The notes: generated from the letters alone by a model not told the origin. DNA of 64,000 bases from Nocardia alni (GCF_019038435.1 NZ_JAGPOX010000020.1:1-64000), one strand, 5' to 3'. Numbered from the stretch's first letter, positions 27,432-36,519 are shown. Program-made: numbers and translations.

Positions 27432-28796
27432 TCAGTTCAGCGCTCGCCCCGAGGGTTCCCGGAGCACCAGGGTCAGAGGGATGCCGATCAGAAAGACCAC
27501 TCCGGCAAGGAGTTCGGTGTGCGGAAGGCCGATGTCGGCCAGGAGGACAGGAGCGACCAGAGCGCCTACGTATGCGCCGATCTTGCCGATGCCCGCGGAC
27601 AGGCCGTGGGCGGTGGCTCGGACGCCGATGGGGAACATTTCGGCGCCCAGGACCATGGTGGTCAGGCAGGGACCGAAGGTCGATCCGAACGACGACATGC
27701 CGAACAGGATCACGAACATCGCGATATGGGTGGTGACGCCGGGGAGCAGGCCGATGGCCAGCAGCGCAACGCCGGATACCGCCAGGCCGATGATCTGCTG
27801 GACGCGACGCGGGATGCGGTCCATCAGCCAGATGCCCGCGCACAGGCCGGTGAGCGCGAAGACGACGGCCAGGATCAGGTTGATCGCGGTCACCTCGACC
27901 GGCGAAGGGTGCGATATGACGCTGTTGATGATCGCCGGCTGCGAGATACTGTTCCCGTACACCGCAACGTCGTAGGCGAACCACGCCCCGGCGGTGCCGA
28001 GCAGCGTCAGCAGCAGCGTCCGGCTGGTGAACAGGGTGCGCCAGGAACCGCGCGCGCTCGGCCCGGCGATCTGCTCGCCGGCCTTGTCCACCGCGCCCGG
28101 CAGCAGGCTGTTCAGGTCGCGGACCGCCTGCGGCCGGTCGCCCGAGAACGCGGTGAACCGCGGCGACTCCGGCATACGGCGACGGCTGTAGAGCACCCCG
28201 AGCGCGGGCAGCGCGCCCAACCCGAGCATCAGCCGCCACGCGAGGTCGTGGTTCACTCCGGCCGCCAGCAGGGTCAGGCCGACCATGAACGCGCCGATCT
28301 GGCCGAAGGTGTACGTGGAGAACATCATCGCGACCTGTTTGCCGCGACTGCGCCGGTTGGCGTACTCGGTCATGATGGTCGCCGAGATCGGGTAATCCCC
28401 GCCGATGCCGATACCCAGGACGAACCGGGCGATAAGCAGCCAGGTGAAGTTCGGCGACAGCGCGCTGCCCACCGCGCCGATCACCATGATCGCCGCCTCC
28501 AGGCCGTAGATCCGCTTGCGCCCCACCAGATCTCCGAGCCGTCCGAACAGCACGGCGCCCACGAAGGACGCGATCAGCGAGGTACTGCCGATCAGCCCGA
28601 CCTGTCCGGCGGACAGGTGGTATTCGGGCTTCAACAGCAGCAGCGCGGTGGAGATGACGTTCAGGTCGTAGGCGTCGGTGAAGAAGCCCATCCCGGACAC
28701 CACCGCCGCCTTCAGATGGAAGATGCTCGGCGGCGCCTCGTCCAATGCCCGGTTCACCTGGTCGGTCTGCGGCGGATGTTCCAGGGTCGTAGTCAC
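27432..28796 (-). CDS. MFS transporter, phosphate:H+ symporter (PHS)-like
   Basis: A 454-residue major facilitator protein with about 12 hydrophobic segments. The early motif MGFFTDAYDLNVISTALLLL and the GIGIGGDYPISATIMTEYANRRSRG stretch are typical of the PHS phosphate:H+ symporter group. The loop RLGDLVGRKRIYG is the MFS motif A. The GTG at 28796 is chosen for its AAGGAG Shine-Dalgarno; the open frame runs to 28931. It lies downstream of the phn operon but beyond the hairpin at 28944, so it is probably its own unit. Phosphate or an organophosphate is the likely substrate, which fits the C-P lyase next door. Confidence 0.85.
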   Translation of the reverse strand: MTTTLEHPPQTDQVNRALDEAPPSIFHLKAAVVSGMGFFTDAYDLNVISTALLLLKPEYHLSAGQVGLIGSTSLIASFVGAVLFGRLGDLVGRKRIYGLEAAIMVIGAVGSALSPNFTWLLIARFVLGIGIGGDYPISATIMTEYANRRSRGKQVAMMFSTYTFGQIGAFMVGLTLLAAGVNHDLAWRLMLGLGALPALGVLYSRRRMPESPRFTAFSGDRPQAVRDLNSLLPGAVDKAGEQIAGPSARGSWRTLFTSRTLLLTLLGTAGAWFAYDVAVYGNSISQPAIINSVISHPSPVEVTAINLILAVVFALTGLCAGIWLMDRIPRRVQQIIGLAVSGVALLAIGLLPGVTTHIAMFVILFGMSSFGSTFGPCLTTMVLGAEMFPIGVRATAHGLSAGIGKIGAYVGALVAPVLLADIGLPHTELLAGVVFLIGIPLTLVLREPSGRALN

Positions 28797-28943
28797 GCGA
28801 TGTACTCCTTCACGATTTCCCCTGCTCGACGGCTCACGCTCCTCTCGTTCGGTGAATGCCAGCCGAATGCCCGTGGGACGAAATCGAAAGCGCCCGGGAA
28901 GCCGCCAGCAGGTTGTCGCCGGTCGAAACACCTCCCGGCAACG

Positions 28944-28992
28944 CGGTACTGCGACGGCTACCCCCGGATGAAGGCGAGCCGTCGCAGTACCG
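28944..28992 (-). terminator. Terminator of the phn operon
   Basis: CGGTACTGCGACGGCT (28944-28959) and AGCCGTCGCAGTACCG (28977-28992) form a perfect 16-bp stem with a 17-nt loop. On the minus strand it starts 12 bp after the stop of the last phn-operon gene (29005), the expected position for a terminator. Confidence 0.9.
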
Positions 28993-29004
28993 GGTTCGCG
29001 TGGA

Positions 29005-29868
29005 TCAGCCCCTGATCGCCGCCGCGATCTCCTCGGCCAGCTGCGGGGTCGCCGCCACCACCCCCGACCAGCGCCTGGTCAGATCGTTGTCCACGACCAG
29101 CGGTCGGCCGTAGGCATCCAGCACCGCACCACCGGCGGCGGGCACCAATACCATCGCCGCCGCCAGGTCGACGATGCGGTGCGTATCGGTTCCGGCGTCC
29201 GCGAACGCGTCGGTGGACCCCTCGGCCACCAACGCCGCCTCCAGACAGCTGGTGGACAGGATGCGAACCCGAGCGGCGCGTTCGGTCACGCGCCACCACG
29301 CGTCGCGGTTGCCGTGCGGATGCGGGCGCAGCAGGCTGATCGCGCCGCCGTCGAGCGCGGTGCGGCCGGTAGTACGAAACGGGGTGGGGCGGCCCGCGAC
29401 CGCGTGCCAGCAGCGGCCGGTGTCCAGCCAGCAGGTGAGCGATTCGGTGAGCACGCCGTCACGGCTGACCGCCGCGGCGAAGGCGGACAGCGGCACGCCG
29501 GCGGCCGCGTTGGCCGTGCCGTCGACCGGGTCGACGACCAGCGTTGTCGCGGAACCGTTGTCGATGACGCCGATCTCCTCGCTGAGCAGGTTGATCCGGT
29601 GTTTCTGGATCACCTCGGCGATGGCGGTGTCGACCGCGAGATCCAGCCGCATCGTCGGGGTGCCGTCCGCGCCCATCTGTACCTTCTCCGCGAGTTCTTC
29701 ACGGTCGAAACGCCTGCGGGCCAAGCGGAACGCGGTGACCGCGGCACGCGCGGCCTCGGCGAGGATCGGGCTTACGTCGTCGGGCACAACCGGGTCCGGG
29801 ACCGGCCAGCCGATCATGCGCGGACGCTGCCGCGCGCTGTCGGCGGCGTCCATCGGTCGCTCGCTCAT
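29005..29868 (-). CDS. Inositol-monophosphatase-family phosphatase in the phn operon
   Basis: A 287-residue Mg2+-dependent phosphatase of the IMPase/FBPase superfamily. Metal ligands are visible: the Glu of LLSEEIG (~residue 96), the DPVDGTANAA motif (~113-122), and the late aspartate in GTDTHRIVDLAAA. The start overlaps the phnM stop (ATGA), so it is part of the operon. C-P lyase yields 5-phosphoribosyl-1,2-cyclic phosphate, normally handled by PhnP and PhnN; neither gene is present here. This phosphatase may act on a ribose phosphate product instead, which is an inference from position only. Substrate could also be unrelated. Confidence 0.8.
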   Translation of the reverse strand: MSERPMDAADSARQRPRMIGWPVPDPVVPDDVSPILAEAARAAVTAFRLARRRFDREELAEKVQMGADGTPTMRLDLAVDTAIAEVIQKHRINLLSEEIGVIDNGSATTLVVDPVDGTANAAAGVPLSAFAAAVSRDGVLTESLTCWLDTGRCWHAVAGRPTPFRTTGRTALDGGAISLLRPHPHGNRDAWWRVTERAARVRILSTSCLEAALVAEGSTDAFADAGTDTHRIVDLAAAMVLVPAAGGAVLDAYGRPLVVDNDLTRRWSGVVAATPQLAEEIAAAIRG

Positions 29869-31064
29869 CGCGGCACCGCCGACAACACCGCGCGGACCGC
29901 GGGTCCCGCGTCGACGTCCACGATCGCCAGATCCGCACGGCTACCTGGAACCAGACTGCCCCGATCGGTGAGCCCGGCCACGGCCGCGGGTCCGGCGGTT
30001 ATCAGCCGCACCGCCTCGGGCAGCCCGACCGCCCCGTCACCGGCCAGCCCGAAACATGCCGCCAGCAGCGCCGACGGCAGGTAGTCCGAGGCCAGACCGG
30101 TGACCAGACCCCGCGAAATCAGCTCGACGGCCGACACGTTGCCCGAGTGGGACGAGCCGCGCAGCACGTTGGGCGCGCCCATCACCACCGGCATACCCCG
30201 GTCCCGGGCGGCCGTCGCGGCCTCGATCGTGGTGGGGAATTCCGCCACGGCCCCGCCGCGTTCGGCCAGCTCCGCGATGGCCTCCGCGGAGTCGGGGTCG
30301 TGCCCGAGCAGCCGGATCCGGTCCCCGCGCGCCAAGTCACCGAGCCAGCCCAGGATCTCGGTGCGCGCCTGTTCGCGTCCGGTGCGCTCGGTGATCAGCT
30401 CGTCGACGTGCGTGCGGGCCTCCTCCGCGGACAGCCCGTCGGTGCTCATCACGTACTTTTCCATGTAGCTGCGATCGACGTACTGGCCCTGGCCGGGAGT
30501 GTGGTCCTCATGGGAGACCAGCGCCCGCTCCCCCGCGCCCGGCAGTTCGGCGCGCAACACCTGGGCTCCCTCGGGAGAACGGATGTCCAGGCGGTACAGG
30601 ATGCGATGATCCACCGCGCCTTGCCTTCTGGCCCGCACGCAGGCGCAGAGTTCGGACGCGGTCGCCACCGTGCGCGCGGTGCCCCGGCTGGTCTTGTGCT
30701 GGAAACTCGCGCCGTGGAACACCGTGGTCACACCCGCCGCGGTGAGCTTTCCCTCCAGCGACACGATCGCGAACTCCCACGGCAGCGGCGCGGACGGGCG
30801 GGGCAGGCGTTCGCGCTCGAGTGCGTCGCTGTGCACGTCGACCAGTCCGGGCAGACACAGCAGTCCACCGCCATCGACATCGGATCCGGTTCCGGCCGGG
30901 TGGGGCGAGACCTCTTGAATCAGCCCGTCCCGCACCACGATCCGAGCGTCGTCGAGGACGCGCTCCGGCAGCACCGCGCGAACGTGGCCGAGCACATAAT
31001 CGTCCGGCGGGGCGGCCAGCGGCCATGCCTGAGCGGACGGTTGAACAGGTTGAGCGACGGTCAC
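29865..31064 (-). CDS. phnM: Alpha-D-ribose 1-methylphosphonate 5-triphosphate diphosphatase
   Basis: A 399-residue amidohydrolase-superfamily enzyme. The metal-binding motif is LPGLVDVHSDALE (PhnM-type HxD with a following Glu, near residue 75). Later family landmarks are LVSHEDHTPGQGQY, LLGHDPDS, GAPNVLRGSSHSGN and ASDYLPSALL. PhnM removes pyrophosphate from the ribose methylphosphonate triphosphate made by PhnGHIL, preparing the substrate for PhnJ. Length is close to E. coli PhnM (about 378). Both ends overlap neighbours by 4 nt (ATGA), so it is strictly co-translated with phnL and the phosphatase. Confidence 0.95.
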   Translation of the reverse strand: MTVAQPVQPSAQAWPLAAPPDDYVLGHVRAVLPERVLDDARIVVRDGLIQEVSPHPAGTGSDVDGGGLLCLPGLVDVHSDALERERLPRPSAPLPWEFAIVSLEGKLTAAGVTTVFHGASFQHKTSRGTARTVATASELCACVRARRQGAVDHRILYRLDIRSPEGAQVLRAELPGAGERALVSHEDHTPGQGQYVDRSYMEKYVMSTDGLSAEEARTHVDELITERTGREQARTEILGWLGDLARGDRIRLLGHDPDSAEAIAELAERGGAVAEFPTTIEAATAARDRGMPVVMGAPNVLRGSSHSGNVSAVELISRGLVTGLASDYLPSALLAACFGLAGDGAVGLPEAVRLITAGPAAVAGLTDRGSLVPGSRADLAIVDVDAGPAVRAVLSAVPR

Positions 31065-32011
31065 TTCGCCACCTCCATGGTCTGGGAATCGAGGCCTGAT
31101 ACCTGAGCCCTGGAACCAGGACCGCGTTCACCGGCGGGACCGGCCGGGGCTTGCGGCACGGCTCCGCCGGGGCTTGCGGCCGACGCGCCGGGGTCGCGCG
31201 CAACGGCATCACCCTCGGCCTGGGCGTCGGACCCGCCCGCGAGCGCGCTATCCGGCGGTGTACCAACGCTTTCCGACGAGGCACCAAGGCTTTCGGCCGA
31301 TGCGCCCGGCCCCTGCGCTACGACGCGACCATCGGCCATGCGCAGGGCGCGGGTGGCCAGGCGCCGGACTGCGGCCATGTCGTGGAATACCGAGAGAACC
31401 GCGACACCGCGGTTCGTCAGGTCCGCGATCAGGTCCAGTGCGAGGTCGCGGTTGGCGGGGTCCAGGGCCGATACAGGCTCGTCCAGCAGTAGTAGCCGGG
31501 GCGGTGCGACCGTGGCGGCGGCCAGGTTGATCCGCTGGCGTTCGCCGCCGGACAGGACGCCGCAGTCGACATCCCACAGGACCTCGTCCAGGCCGAGCGC
31601 CCGCAGCGCGGTCGCGGCGGCGTCGCGGGCCTGGTCGGCGGGCACACCTCTGCGCCGGGCGGCCGCCGCGACGACGGCCAGCGCACTGGTACGCGGTGGC
31701 GCGGTGAGAAACTGTGCGACATAGCCTATCTGGCGTCCACGCAGCCGGGCCAGCGTCCGGTCGGGCAGGGTGGTCAGCTCGATGGGATCCGAATCGATGT
31801 GCAGGACAACCGATCCGGAGTCCGGCAGATAGGTACGGTAGACACAGCGCAGCAGGCTCGATTTGCCCGCACCGCTGGGCCCGACGAGGGCCACGTGCTC
31901 TCCCGCTGCGACGTCCAGATCCACGCCGTGCAGCGACTGCACGGTGCGGCCGTCGATCGTGTGCAGGACAAAGGTTTTGCGTAATCGGCGAACTCGAAGG
32001 GTGGGGTGCAT
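31061..32011 (-). CDS. phnL: C-P lyase ABC-type ATPase PhnL with long disordered tail
   Basis: A 316-residue ATP-binding protein. Walker A is GPSGAGKSS (about 42-50), the signature is LSGGERQR, Walker B is LLLLDEPVSALD and the H-switch is VFHDMAAV. PhnL works with PhnI, G and H in coupling phosphonate to ribose triphosphate. E. coli PhnL is about 226 residues; here a tail of about 90 residues rich in Ala, Gly, Ser and Pro follows the ABC fold, similar in composition to the PhnJ-PhnK linker. It begins 3 bp after the phnJK stop and overlaps phnM by 4 nt. Confidence 0.93.
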   Translation of the reverse strand: MHPTLRVRRLRKTFVLHTIDGRTVQSLHGVDLDVAAGEHVALVGPSGAGKSSLLRCVYRTYLPDSGSVVLHIDSDPIELTTLPDRTLARLRGRQIGYVAQFLTAPPRTSALAVVAAAARRRGVPADQARDAAATALRALGLDEVLWDVDCGVLSGGERQRINLAAATVAPPRLLLLDEPVSALDPANRDLALDLIADLTNRGVAVLSVFHDMAAVRRLATRALRMADGRVVAQGPGASAESLGASSESVGTPPDSALAGGSDAQAEGDAVARDPGASAASPGGAVPQAPAGPAGERGPGSRAQVSGLDSQTMEVAK

Positions 32012-32014
32012 GGC

Positions 32015-34324
32015 CTATCTCCTGGCCGCGGCGACCAGCCGCTGGGTGTAGGGGTGGTGGGGGTCGTTCAGCAGTTGGTCGGTCAGGCCGCGCTCGACCA
32101 CGCGACCGGTCTGCATGACCAGGGTTCGATCCGAGAGCGCCTCGATCACCGCGAAATCGTGACTGACCACGACCGCGGCGATATCGCGCTCGGACAGCAA
32201 GCCGCGCAACAGATCCAGCACCCCCGCCGCGACCGACGCGTCCAGGCCGGTGGTCGGCTCGTCCAACAGCAGCACCGGGGGCTCGATGGCCAGCGCCTTG
32301 GCGATCTGCACGCGCTGGCGCATACCGCCGGAGAAGGTGCTGACGGGATCGTCCATACGCTGCGCCGGAACCTCCACCCGCTCCAGCAGTTCCGCCGCCC
32401 GGCGGCGAATCGCGTGATAGCCGCGCCACCCCGCGGCGGTCAGCCGCTCGGCGATATTCCCGCCGGCGGTGATCCGCAGATCCAGCCCCGCGGCCGGATC
32501 CTGGTGCACCACGGCCATCGTGCCGATCCGCAGCAGCCGCCGCGCGGCCGGATCCAGCCCGACCAGATCGGTACGACCGCCGTCCAGGACCGACAGCCGC
32601 ACCGACCCCTCAGTCGGCGTCTCGTCCCCGATGATGCAGCGCAACACGGTCGACTTGCCCGAACCCGACTCACCGATCAGCCCCAGCGCCTCACCGGGAG
32701 CGATATCGAAGCCCACATCCCAGGCAGCCACGACCGCACCGGTACTCGGGCTGACAGCGGTGCCGAAGTCCGGACCGGTGCCCGCGACATCCGCCCGGCC
32801 GCCACGGCCGTACAGCTTGCCGAGACCGTCCACACGCAGGATCCATTCCTGATCGGATGCGCCCACGGTGCCGCTGGCACCTGCCCGGCCGAGAGCGGTT
32901 GCACCCCCGCCGAAGCCGGACCCCGGGTTCCGTACAAGCACACCGGCCGCACGATCCGAGGTGGCCGTCGCCGCTGGGGCGAACACGATCACGCCCGAAT
33001 CGGCCTCCCCAGGAATACCGTCGCGATCGGTTGCACCTTCGACAGATTCGCCGTGCGCCGTACCCGCAATCACTGCTCGGCCGAATACCGGCGCGCCCGA
33101 GCCCGAAACAACCTCCACAGAACTGTCGTCGCGATCGGTTGCACCTGCGCCGTATTCGCCCTTCGACCTGCCCTCGATCGCTGCCTGGCCGAAGACGACC
33201 TCACCCGAGCCCGAAACCGCCTCCGCAGAAATACCGTCGCGATCGATTGCATCTGCGCCAGGTTCGCCCTTCGACCTGCCCGTGGCTGCCGGTCGGTCGA
33301 GTGTGGTTGGGGCTGAGGCCGATTCAGCAGCCTCCGGATTCGACCTGCTATCAGGGGCGACGGCGATCCTGGCGCGAGCATCTGCACCGGCGACCCGCTC
33401 AGACTGTGCCAGCGCGCGGCGGGTCGGGTCGGGCAGCCAGGCCAGGGGTGCGGTGTTCCGGTGTTTCTCGGTGTCGGCGTCGTTATCGGAAACCCTTGCG
33501 CACCATTCGGTGTCGCTGCATGCGTAGTCGTCGCCGGCTTCGACCAGGAAGGTGTCGGTGCTGCCGCAGAGGGCGCAGCGGGCGTCCGGGACGTGTTCGA
33601 CCTCGAACGGGACGTCGTCGAACGCGAGCGGGGTGACGTCGGTGTGTGGCGGGATGGCGTAGATGCGCTTCTCCCGGCCGGCGCCGTAGAGGTTGAGGTG
33701 CTCGCACTGGTGCAGGCGGGGCACGTCCCAGCGCGGGACGGGGGTCGTCGACATCACGTAGCGGTTGTTCACCAGCACGGGGTAGCCGGTGGACCTGGTG
33801 ATCACCCCGTTGCGCACCAGATCCTCGTAGAGGCTGACCCACATCGCGGAATAGTCGGCCTGGGCGTGCATCCGTGCGCATTCGGCGACCGACTTCTGCA
33901 CGCCGCGCAGCGGTTCGGGCACCGGAACCTGATAGACCAGAACCTGGTCGCGACTCAGCGCCTCCTCCGGCACCCGGTGGCGGGTCTGGATCACGCTGGC
34001 CGCGCGGGCGTCCGTGGTGGACGCGCAGCCCTCCGACGCGGTGACCAGGCGGCGCAGGTTGGTCGCGTTCACCCCGCCGTCGTCGCCCTGGTCGATCACC
34101 TTGAGCGTATCGTCCGGGCCGACCACGCCGAGGGTGACCTGCAGTCCGCCCGAGCCCCAGCCGCGGGCCACCGGCATCTCGCGGGAGCCGAACGGGACCT
34201 GATATCCCGGCACGCACACCGCGACCAAGGTGGCGCGGCGGATCTCGCGCTTGGTGCCCTCGTCGAGCAGGCCCGAATCGGCTTGCGCTTCATCGGTTTC
34301 GGCGAGTAGTTCGAGTACGGTCAT
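32015..34324 (-). CDS. phnJK: PhnJ-PhnK fusion: C-P lyase radical SAM subunit joined to its ABC ATPase
   Basis: One frame of 769 residues encodes two enzymes that are separate in E. coli. Residues 1 to ~300 are PhnJ, the radical SAM subunit that breaks the C-P bond. Its cysteines are C250-x2-C253-x15-C269-x5-C275 (CALC, CSDTEWC), with a shorter middle spacing than I recall for E. coli. Residues ~300-492 are a low-complexity linker with three ~36-residue repeats. Residues ~493-769 are PhnK: Walker A GESGSGKST, signature FSGGMRQR, Walker B VLLLDEPTTGLD, H-switch VVSHDFAV. No stop or frameshift interrupts it. In the E. coli complex PhnK docks on PhnJ, so the fusion is structurally sensible. Start at the ATGA overlap with phnI. 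Confidence 0.92.
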   Translation of the reverse strand: MTVLELLAETDEAQADSGLLDEGTKREIRRATLVAVCVPGYQVPFGSREMPVARGWGSGGLQVTLGVVGPDDTLKVIDQGDDGGVNATNLRRLVTASEGCASTTDARAASVIQTRHRVPEEALSRDQVLVYQVPVPEPLRGVQKSVAECARMHAQADYSAMWVSLYEDLVRNGVITRSTGYPVLVNNRYVMSTTPVPRWDVPRLHQCEHLNLYGAGREKRIYAIPPHTDVTPLAFDDVPFEVEHVPDARCALCGSTDTFLVEAGDDYACSDTEWCARVSDNDADTEKHRNTAPLAWLPDPTRRALAQSERVAGADARARIAVAPDSRSNPEAAESASAPTTLDRPAATGRSKGEPGADAIDRDGISAEAVSGSGEVVFGQAAIEGRSKGEYGAGATDRDDSSVEVVSGSGAPVFGRAVIAGTAHGESVEGATDRDGIPGEADSGVIVFAPAATATSDRAAGVLVRNPGSGFGGGATALGRAGASGTVGASDQEWILRVDGLGKLYGRGGRADVAGTGPDFGTAVSPSTGAVVAAWDVGFDIAPGEALGLIGESGSGKSTVLRCIIGDETPTEGSVRLSVLDGGRTDLVGLDPAARRLLRIGTMAVVHQDPAAGLDLRITAGGNIAERLTAAGWRGYHAIRRRAAELLERVEVPAQRMDDPVSTFSGGMRQRVQIAKALAIEPPVLLLDEPTTGLDASVAAGVLDLLRGLLSERDIAAVVVSHDFAVIEALSDRTLVMQTGRVVERGLTDQLLNDPHHPYTQRLVAAARR
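32963..33280. repeat. Three degenerate 108-bp direct repeats encoding the PhnJ-PhnK linker
   Basis: Repeats encode units of about 36 residues, each of the form G-R-S-K-G-E...(D/T)RDG-I-x-x-E...SGSGxxVFG. The first two are the most alike; the third is diverged and a little shorter. The region is richer in Ser, Gly and acidic residues than the enzymes it joins. Confidence 0.75.
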
Positions 34325-35412
34325 CGGCAGTCCTCTCCGAAGGGTGAGCTGGGGCGCGAGACCTCCGACCGATTGGCCAGCTTGCGGTCGACCATGGATC
34401 GGAAGGTGACGTAGTGCGGAAGTTTCAGATGTTCCAGGAACCCACCGGAATCCAGGCCGTCGACGGTGAGCAGGAGCAGTTGCTGCAATGTGCCGGTGGT
34501 GTCCGAGCGGCGGCACGCGATGTCCAGGTTGGCCATGGCGATGGCCTTGCGCTCGTTGTGGCCGAAGCACAGTCCGTAGCCGACGTCGAATTTGGTCCGG
34601 TCCTCGCCGGATCCGTTCAGGTCCTCGATGGCTTCCGCCTCGGTTACCCGGATTTCACCCACGGCGACCGGATTTCCGGTGTGCGGGTGCCGGATTCGCA
34701 ACGGCACCCGGCCGTGCCGCACCTCGCCGAGCGTGACCTCGTGAATGTGTCCGTCGGGGCCGAGAATCGAGCGGTACCACAGGGATACCAGCGCCCCGGT
34801 CTCTCCGCGCGCCATACTGGCCAGCACCGCCGAGCGGTGGGCCGGCGGGCGGGGAGCCTCGCGGGTCACATCGAACGGCTCGGTATCCGGCTCGGCCGGC
34901 TGCGCGGCCATCAGGTCTTGTTTGCGCAGCACCTCGGAGAAGCGCGGCAGTTCGCGCCGCACGTCCGGGGTGCTCGCCGCCGGTGCGGGCTCGGGCCGCC
35001 CGGTCGGCGCCGACGACTGCCTGTTCAGGATTCGACCCGTGTAATCGGTTGTCCGGCCGAGTAATTGCGGACCACCCGGCGTTCGGTTCGCGGGCACGAT
35101 CCGGCGCAGTGCTGTCATCTCGTCCGGATCGATCGGCTCGGTGATCGCGAACCGCGGCAGCCCGGAACGATAGGCCCGCACCAGATGCGCGGCCTCCAGC
35201 GTATCGCCCTCGGCCTGCCGAAACGCATCGGCCGCGAGAGCTTCCGCGTACAACCCCGCCTCGCCCAGGATCCGGTCGACGGCCATGCGGAACCGCTGGA
35301 TGATCTGCGCGCCCGAAACCCACGGCGACCGCGCGTGATCGCGCTTACCGTGTACCAGTCGCTCGGCGGCCAGGATCGCCTCCATGCCGCCGCGCACTCC
35401 CGAATATCCCAT
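34321..35412 (-). CDS. phnI: C-P lyase core subunit / nucleosidase PhnI
   Basis: A 363-residue PhnI, near the E. coli length of about 354. The start MGYSGVRGGMEAILAAERLVH matches the conserved PhnI N-terminus, and later landmarks include FRMAVDRILGEAGLY, RAYRSGLPRF, GFLEHLKLPHYVTFRS-like residues and the family's LCFGHNERKAIAMANLD. PhnI is the nucleosidase that, with PhnGHL, exchanges the base of ATP for methylphosphonate. It forms the (PhnGHIJ)2 core. Coupled at both ends: TGATG with phnH, ATGA with phnJK. Confidence 0.95.
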   Translation of the reverse strand: MGYSGVRGGMEAILAAERLVHGKRDHARSPWVSGAQIIQRFRMAVDRILGEAGLYAEALAADAFRQAEGDTLEAAHLVRAYRSGLPRFAITEPIDPDEMTALRRIVPANRTPGGPQLLGRTTDYTGRILNRQSSAPTGRPEPAPAASTPDVRRELPRFSEVLRKQDLMAAQPAEPDTEPFDVTREAPRPPAHRSAVLASMARGETGALVSLWYRSILGPDGHIHEVTLGEVRHGRVPLRIRHPHTGNPVAVGEIRVTEAEAIEDLNGSGEDRTKFDVGYGLCFGHNERKAIAMANLDIACRRSDTTGTLQQLLLLTVDGLDSGGFLEHLKLPHYVTFRSMVDRKLANRSEVSRPSSPFGEDCR

Positions 35413-35996
35413 CAGTACTCCTCGATCACGGTGCTGCGCGGAATTCCGGCCAGCCGTCCGTCCGCCGTCAGCAGCACGACGTCGATTCCCGCCGGAAACT
35501 CGATCAATTCGTCACGCACGGACCAGAATTCGTCCGGCAGGCCGATGACGCCCAGCGCCCGGGACCCGGGCACGCCCGGACCCGACAGCCGCAGCGGGCC
35601 GTCGTCGGTCAGTTCGGAGACCGCGACGAAGATCTGAGCCGCCGCCTGCGGCTCGGCGGCGCTCGCGGGGCTCAGTGCGCGCAGTTCGTCCGGGTGCGGC
35701 CGGTCCAGCGCCGCGACCAGCCTGGCCACCGATAGCTCGGCGATCGGCGCGCCGGTCGCGGTGGATACCATTGCGGCCCACCGGGAATCGCCGGAAATCA
35801 CGTGCACCGGTGTCATCAGATCGGCCAGGGCCAGTACCGGCAGCAGCGCGGCGGGCGTCGATCCGGAGACCGGTATGCGGCCGATCTCTCCGGGCCGGGC
35901 CATCGCGTCGAGAAGACCGCGAAATACCTTCTGGCTCAACGACGGCGACAGCTCCGCGAGGGCCGTGCGCTCGTCCGACACTTCCGTCGTACTCAC
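35412..35996 (-). CDS. phnH: C-P lyase core subunit PhnH
   Basis: A 194-residue PhnH, the usual size. Recognisable stretches are SQKVFRGLLDAMARPGEIGRI near the N-terminus, LALADLMTPV, and the C-terminal GPGVPGSRALGVIGLPDEFW followed by FPAGIDVVLLTADGRLAGIPRS. The GTG at 35996 is chosen as the first good start after phnG; the frame is open further upstream but the extra sequence has no match. PhnH is a non-catalytic component of the PhnGHIJ core. One-base overlap with phnI. Confidence 0.92.
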   Translation of the reverse strand: MSTTEVSDERTALAELSPSLSQKVFRGLLDAMARPGEIGRIPVSGSTPAALLPVLALADLMTPVHVISGDSRWAAMVSTATGAPIAELSVARLVAALDRPHPDELRALSPASAAEPQAAAQIFVAVSELTDDGPLRLSGPGVPGSRALGVIGLPDEFWSVRDELIEFPAGIDVVLLTADGRLAGIPRSTVIEEY

Positions 35997-36063
35997 GACT
36001 CCACCTCGCTCACGTTCGGCACCGTCATGCGTACAGTGCCCTGTGCTGATTGCTTCGGTCCGC

Positions 36064-36519
36064 TCACCGCAGCTCCTCGAAACGAACAATGGTCGGTTCC
36101 AGCTCGGCCCATTCGGCCGCCTCGTCGTCGCGGATGCGCTCGGCGACCCGCACGCAGAGCGCGTCGACCTGCTCGGCACGAGTCGCGTCGGACTGAGCGG
36201 CGGCATCCAGGATGGCCGCCGCCAGCACCGCGGGACGATCCTCGTCGGTCCGCATCGCCCACCCGCGATATCCGGACCATTCCACCTCGGCCCGGCAGAC
36301 GAGCACATCGCCCAGCAGGAATCGTTGTCCCACAATGGGTTCACGCACCTGCGCGGTGATAGTGCCCAGCTCCGGGGCGACGATCACCACCGGATCCGGA
36401 TCGATACTCAGGCACGTATCAGCCAGTTCGATCAGTTCCGCGGGCTCGGCGTAGGCCAGCAATTCGGTGCGGCGCTCCCGGGACAGCGGAATCTGTTCCG
36501 GGACAGTATTTTCTGACAT
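36064..36519 (-). CDS. phnG: C-P lyase core subunit PhnG
   Basis: A 151-residue PhnG. The family pattern is visible in LSRERRTELLAYAEPAELIEL, the conserved VREPIVGQRFLLGDVLVCRAEVEW, and SGYRGWAMRTDEDRPAVLAAAILD. A GGAGG Shine-Dalgarno precedes ATG 36519, which fixes the start. PhnG acts with PhnH, I and L in the first step of phosphonate breakdown. First structural gene of the operon, 83 bp after phnF and 67 bp before phnH. Confidence 0.93.
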   Translation of the reverse strand: MSENTVPEQIPLSRERRTELLAYAEPAELIELADTCLSIDPDPVVIVAPELGTITAQVREPIVGQRFLLGDVLVCRAEVEWSGYRGWAMRTDEDRPAVLAAAILDAAAQSDATRAEQVDALCVRVAERIRDDEAAEWAELEPTIVRFEELR

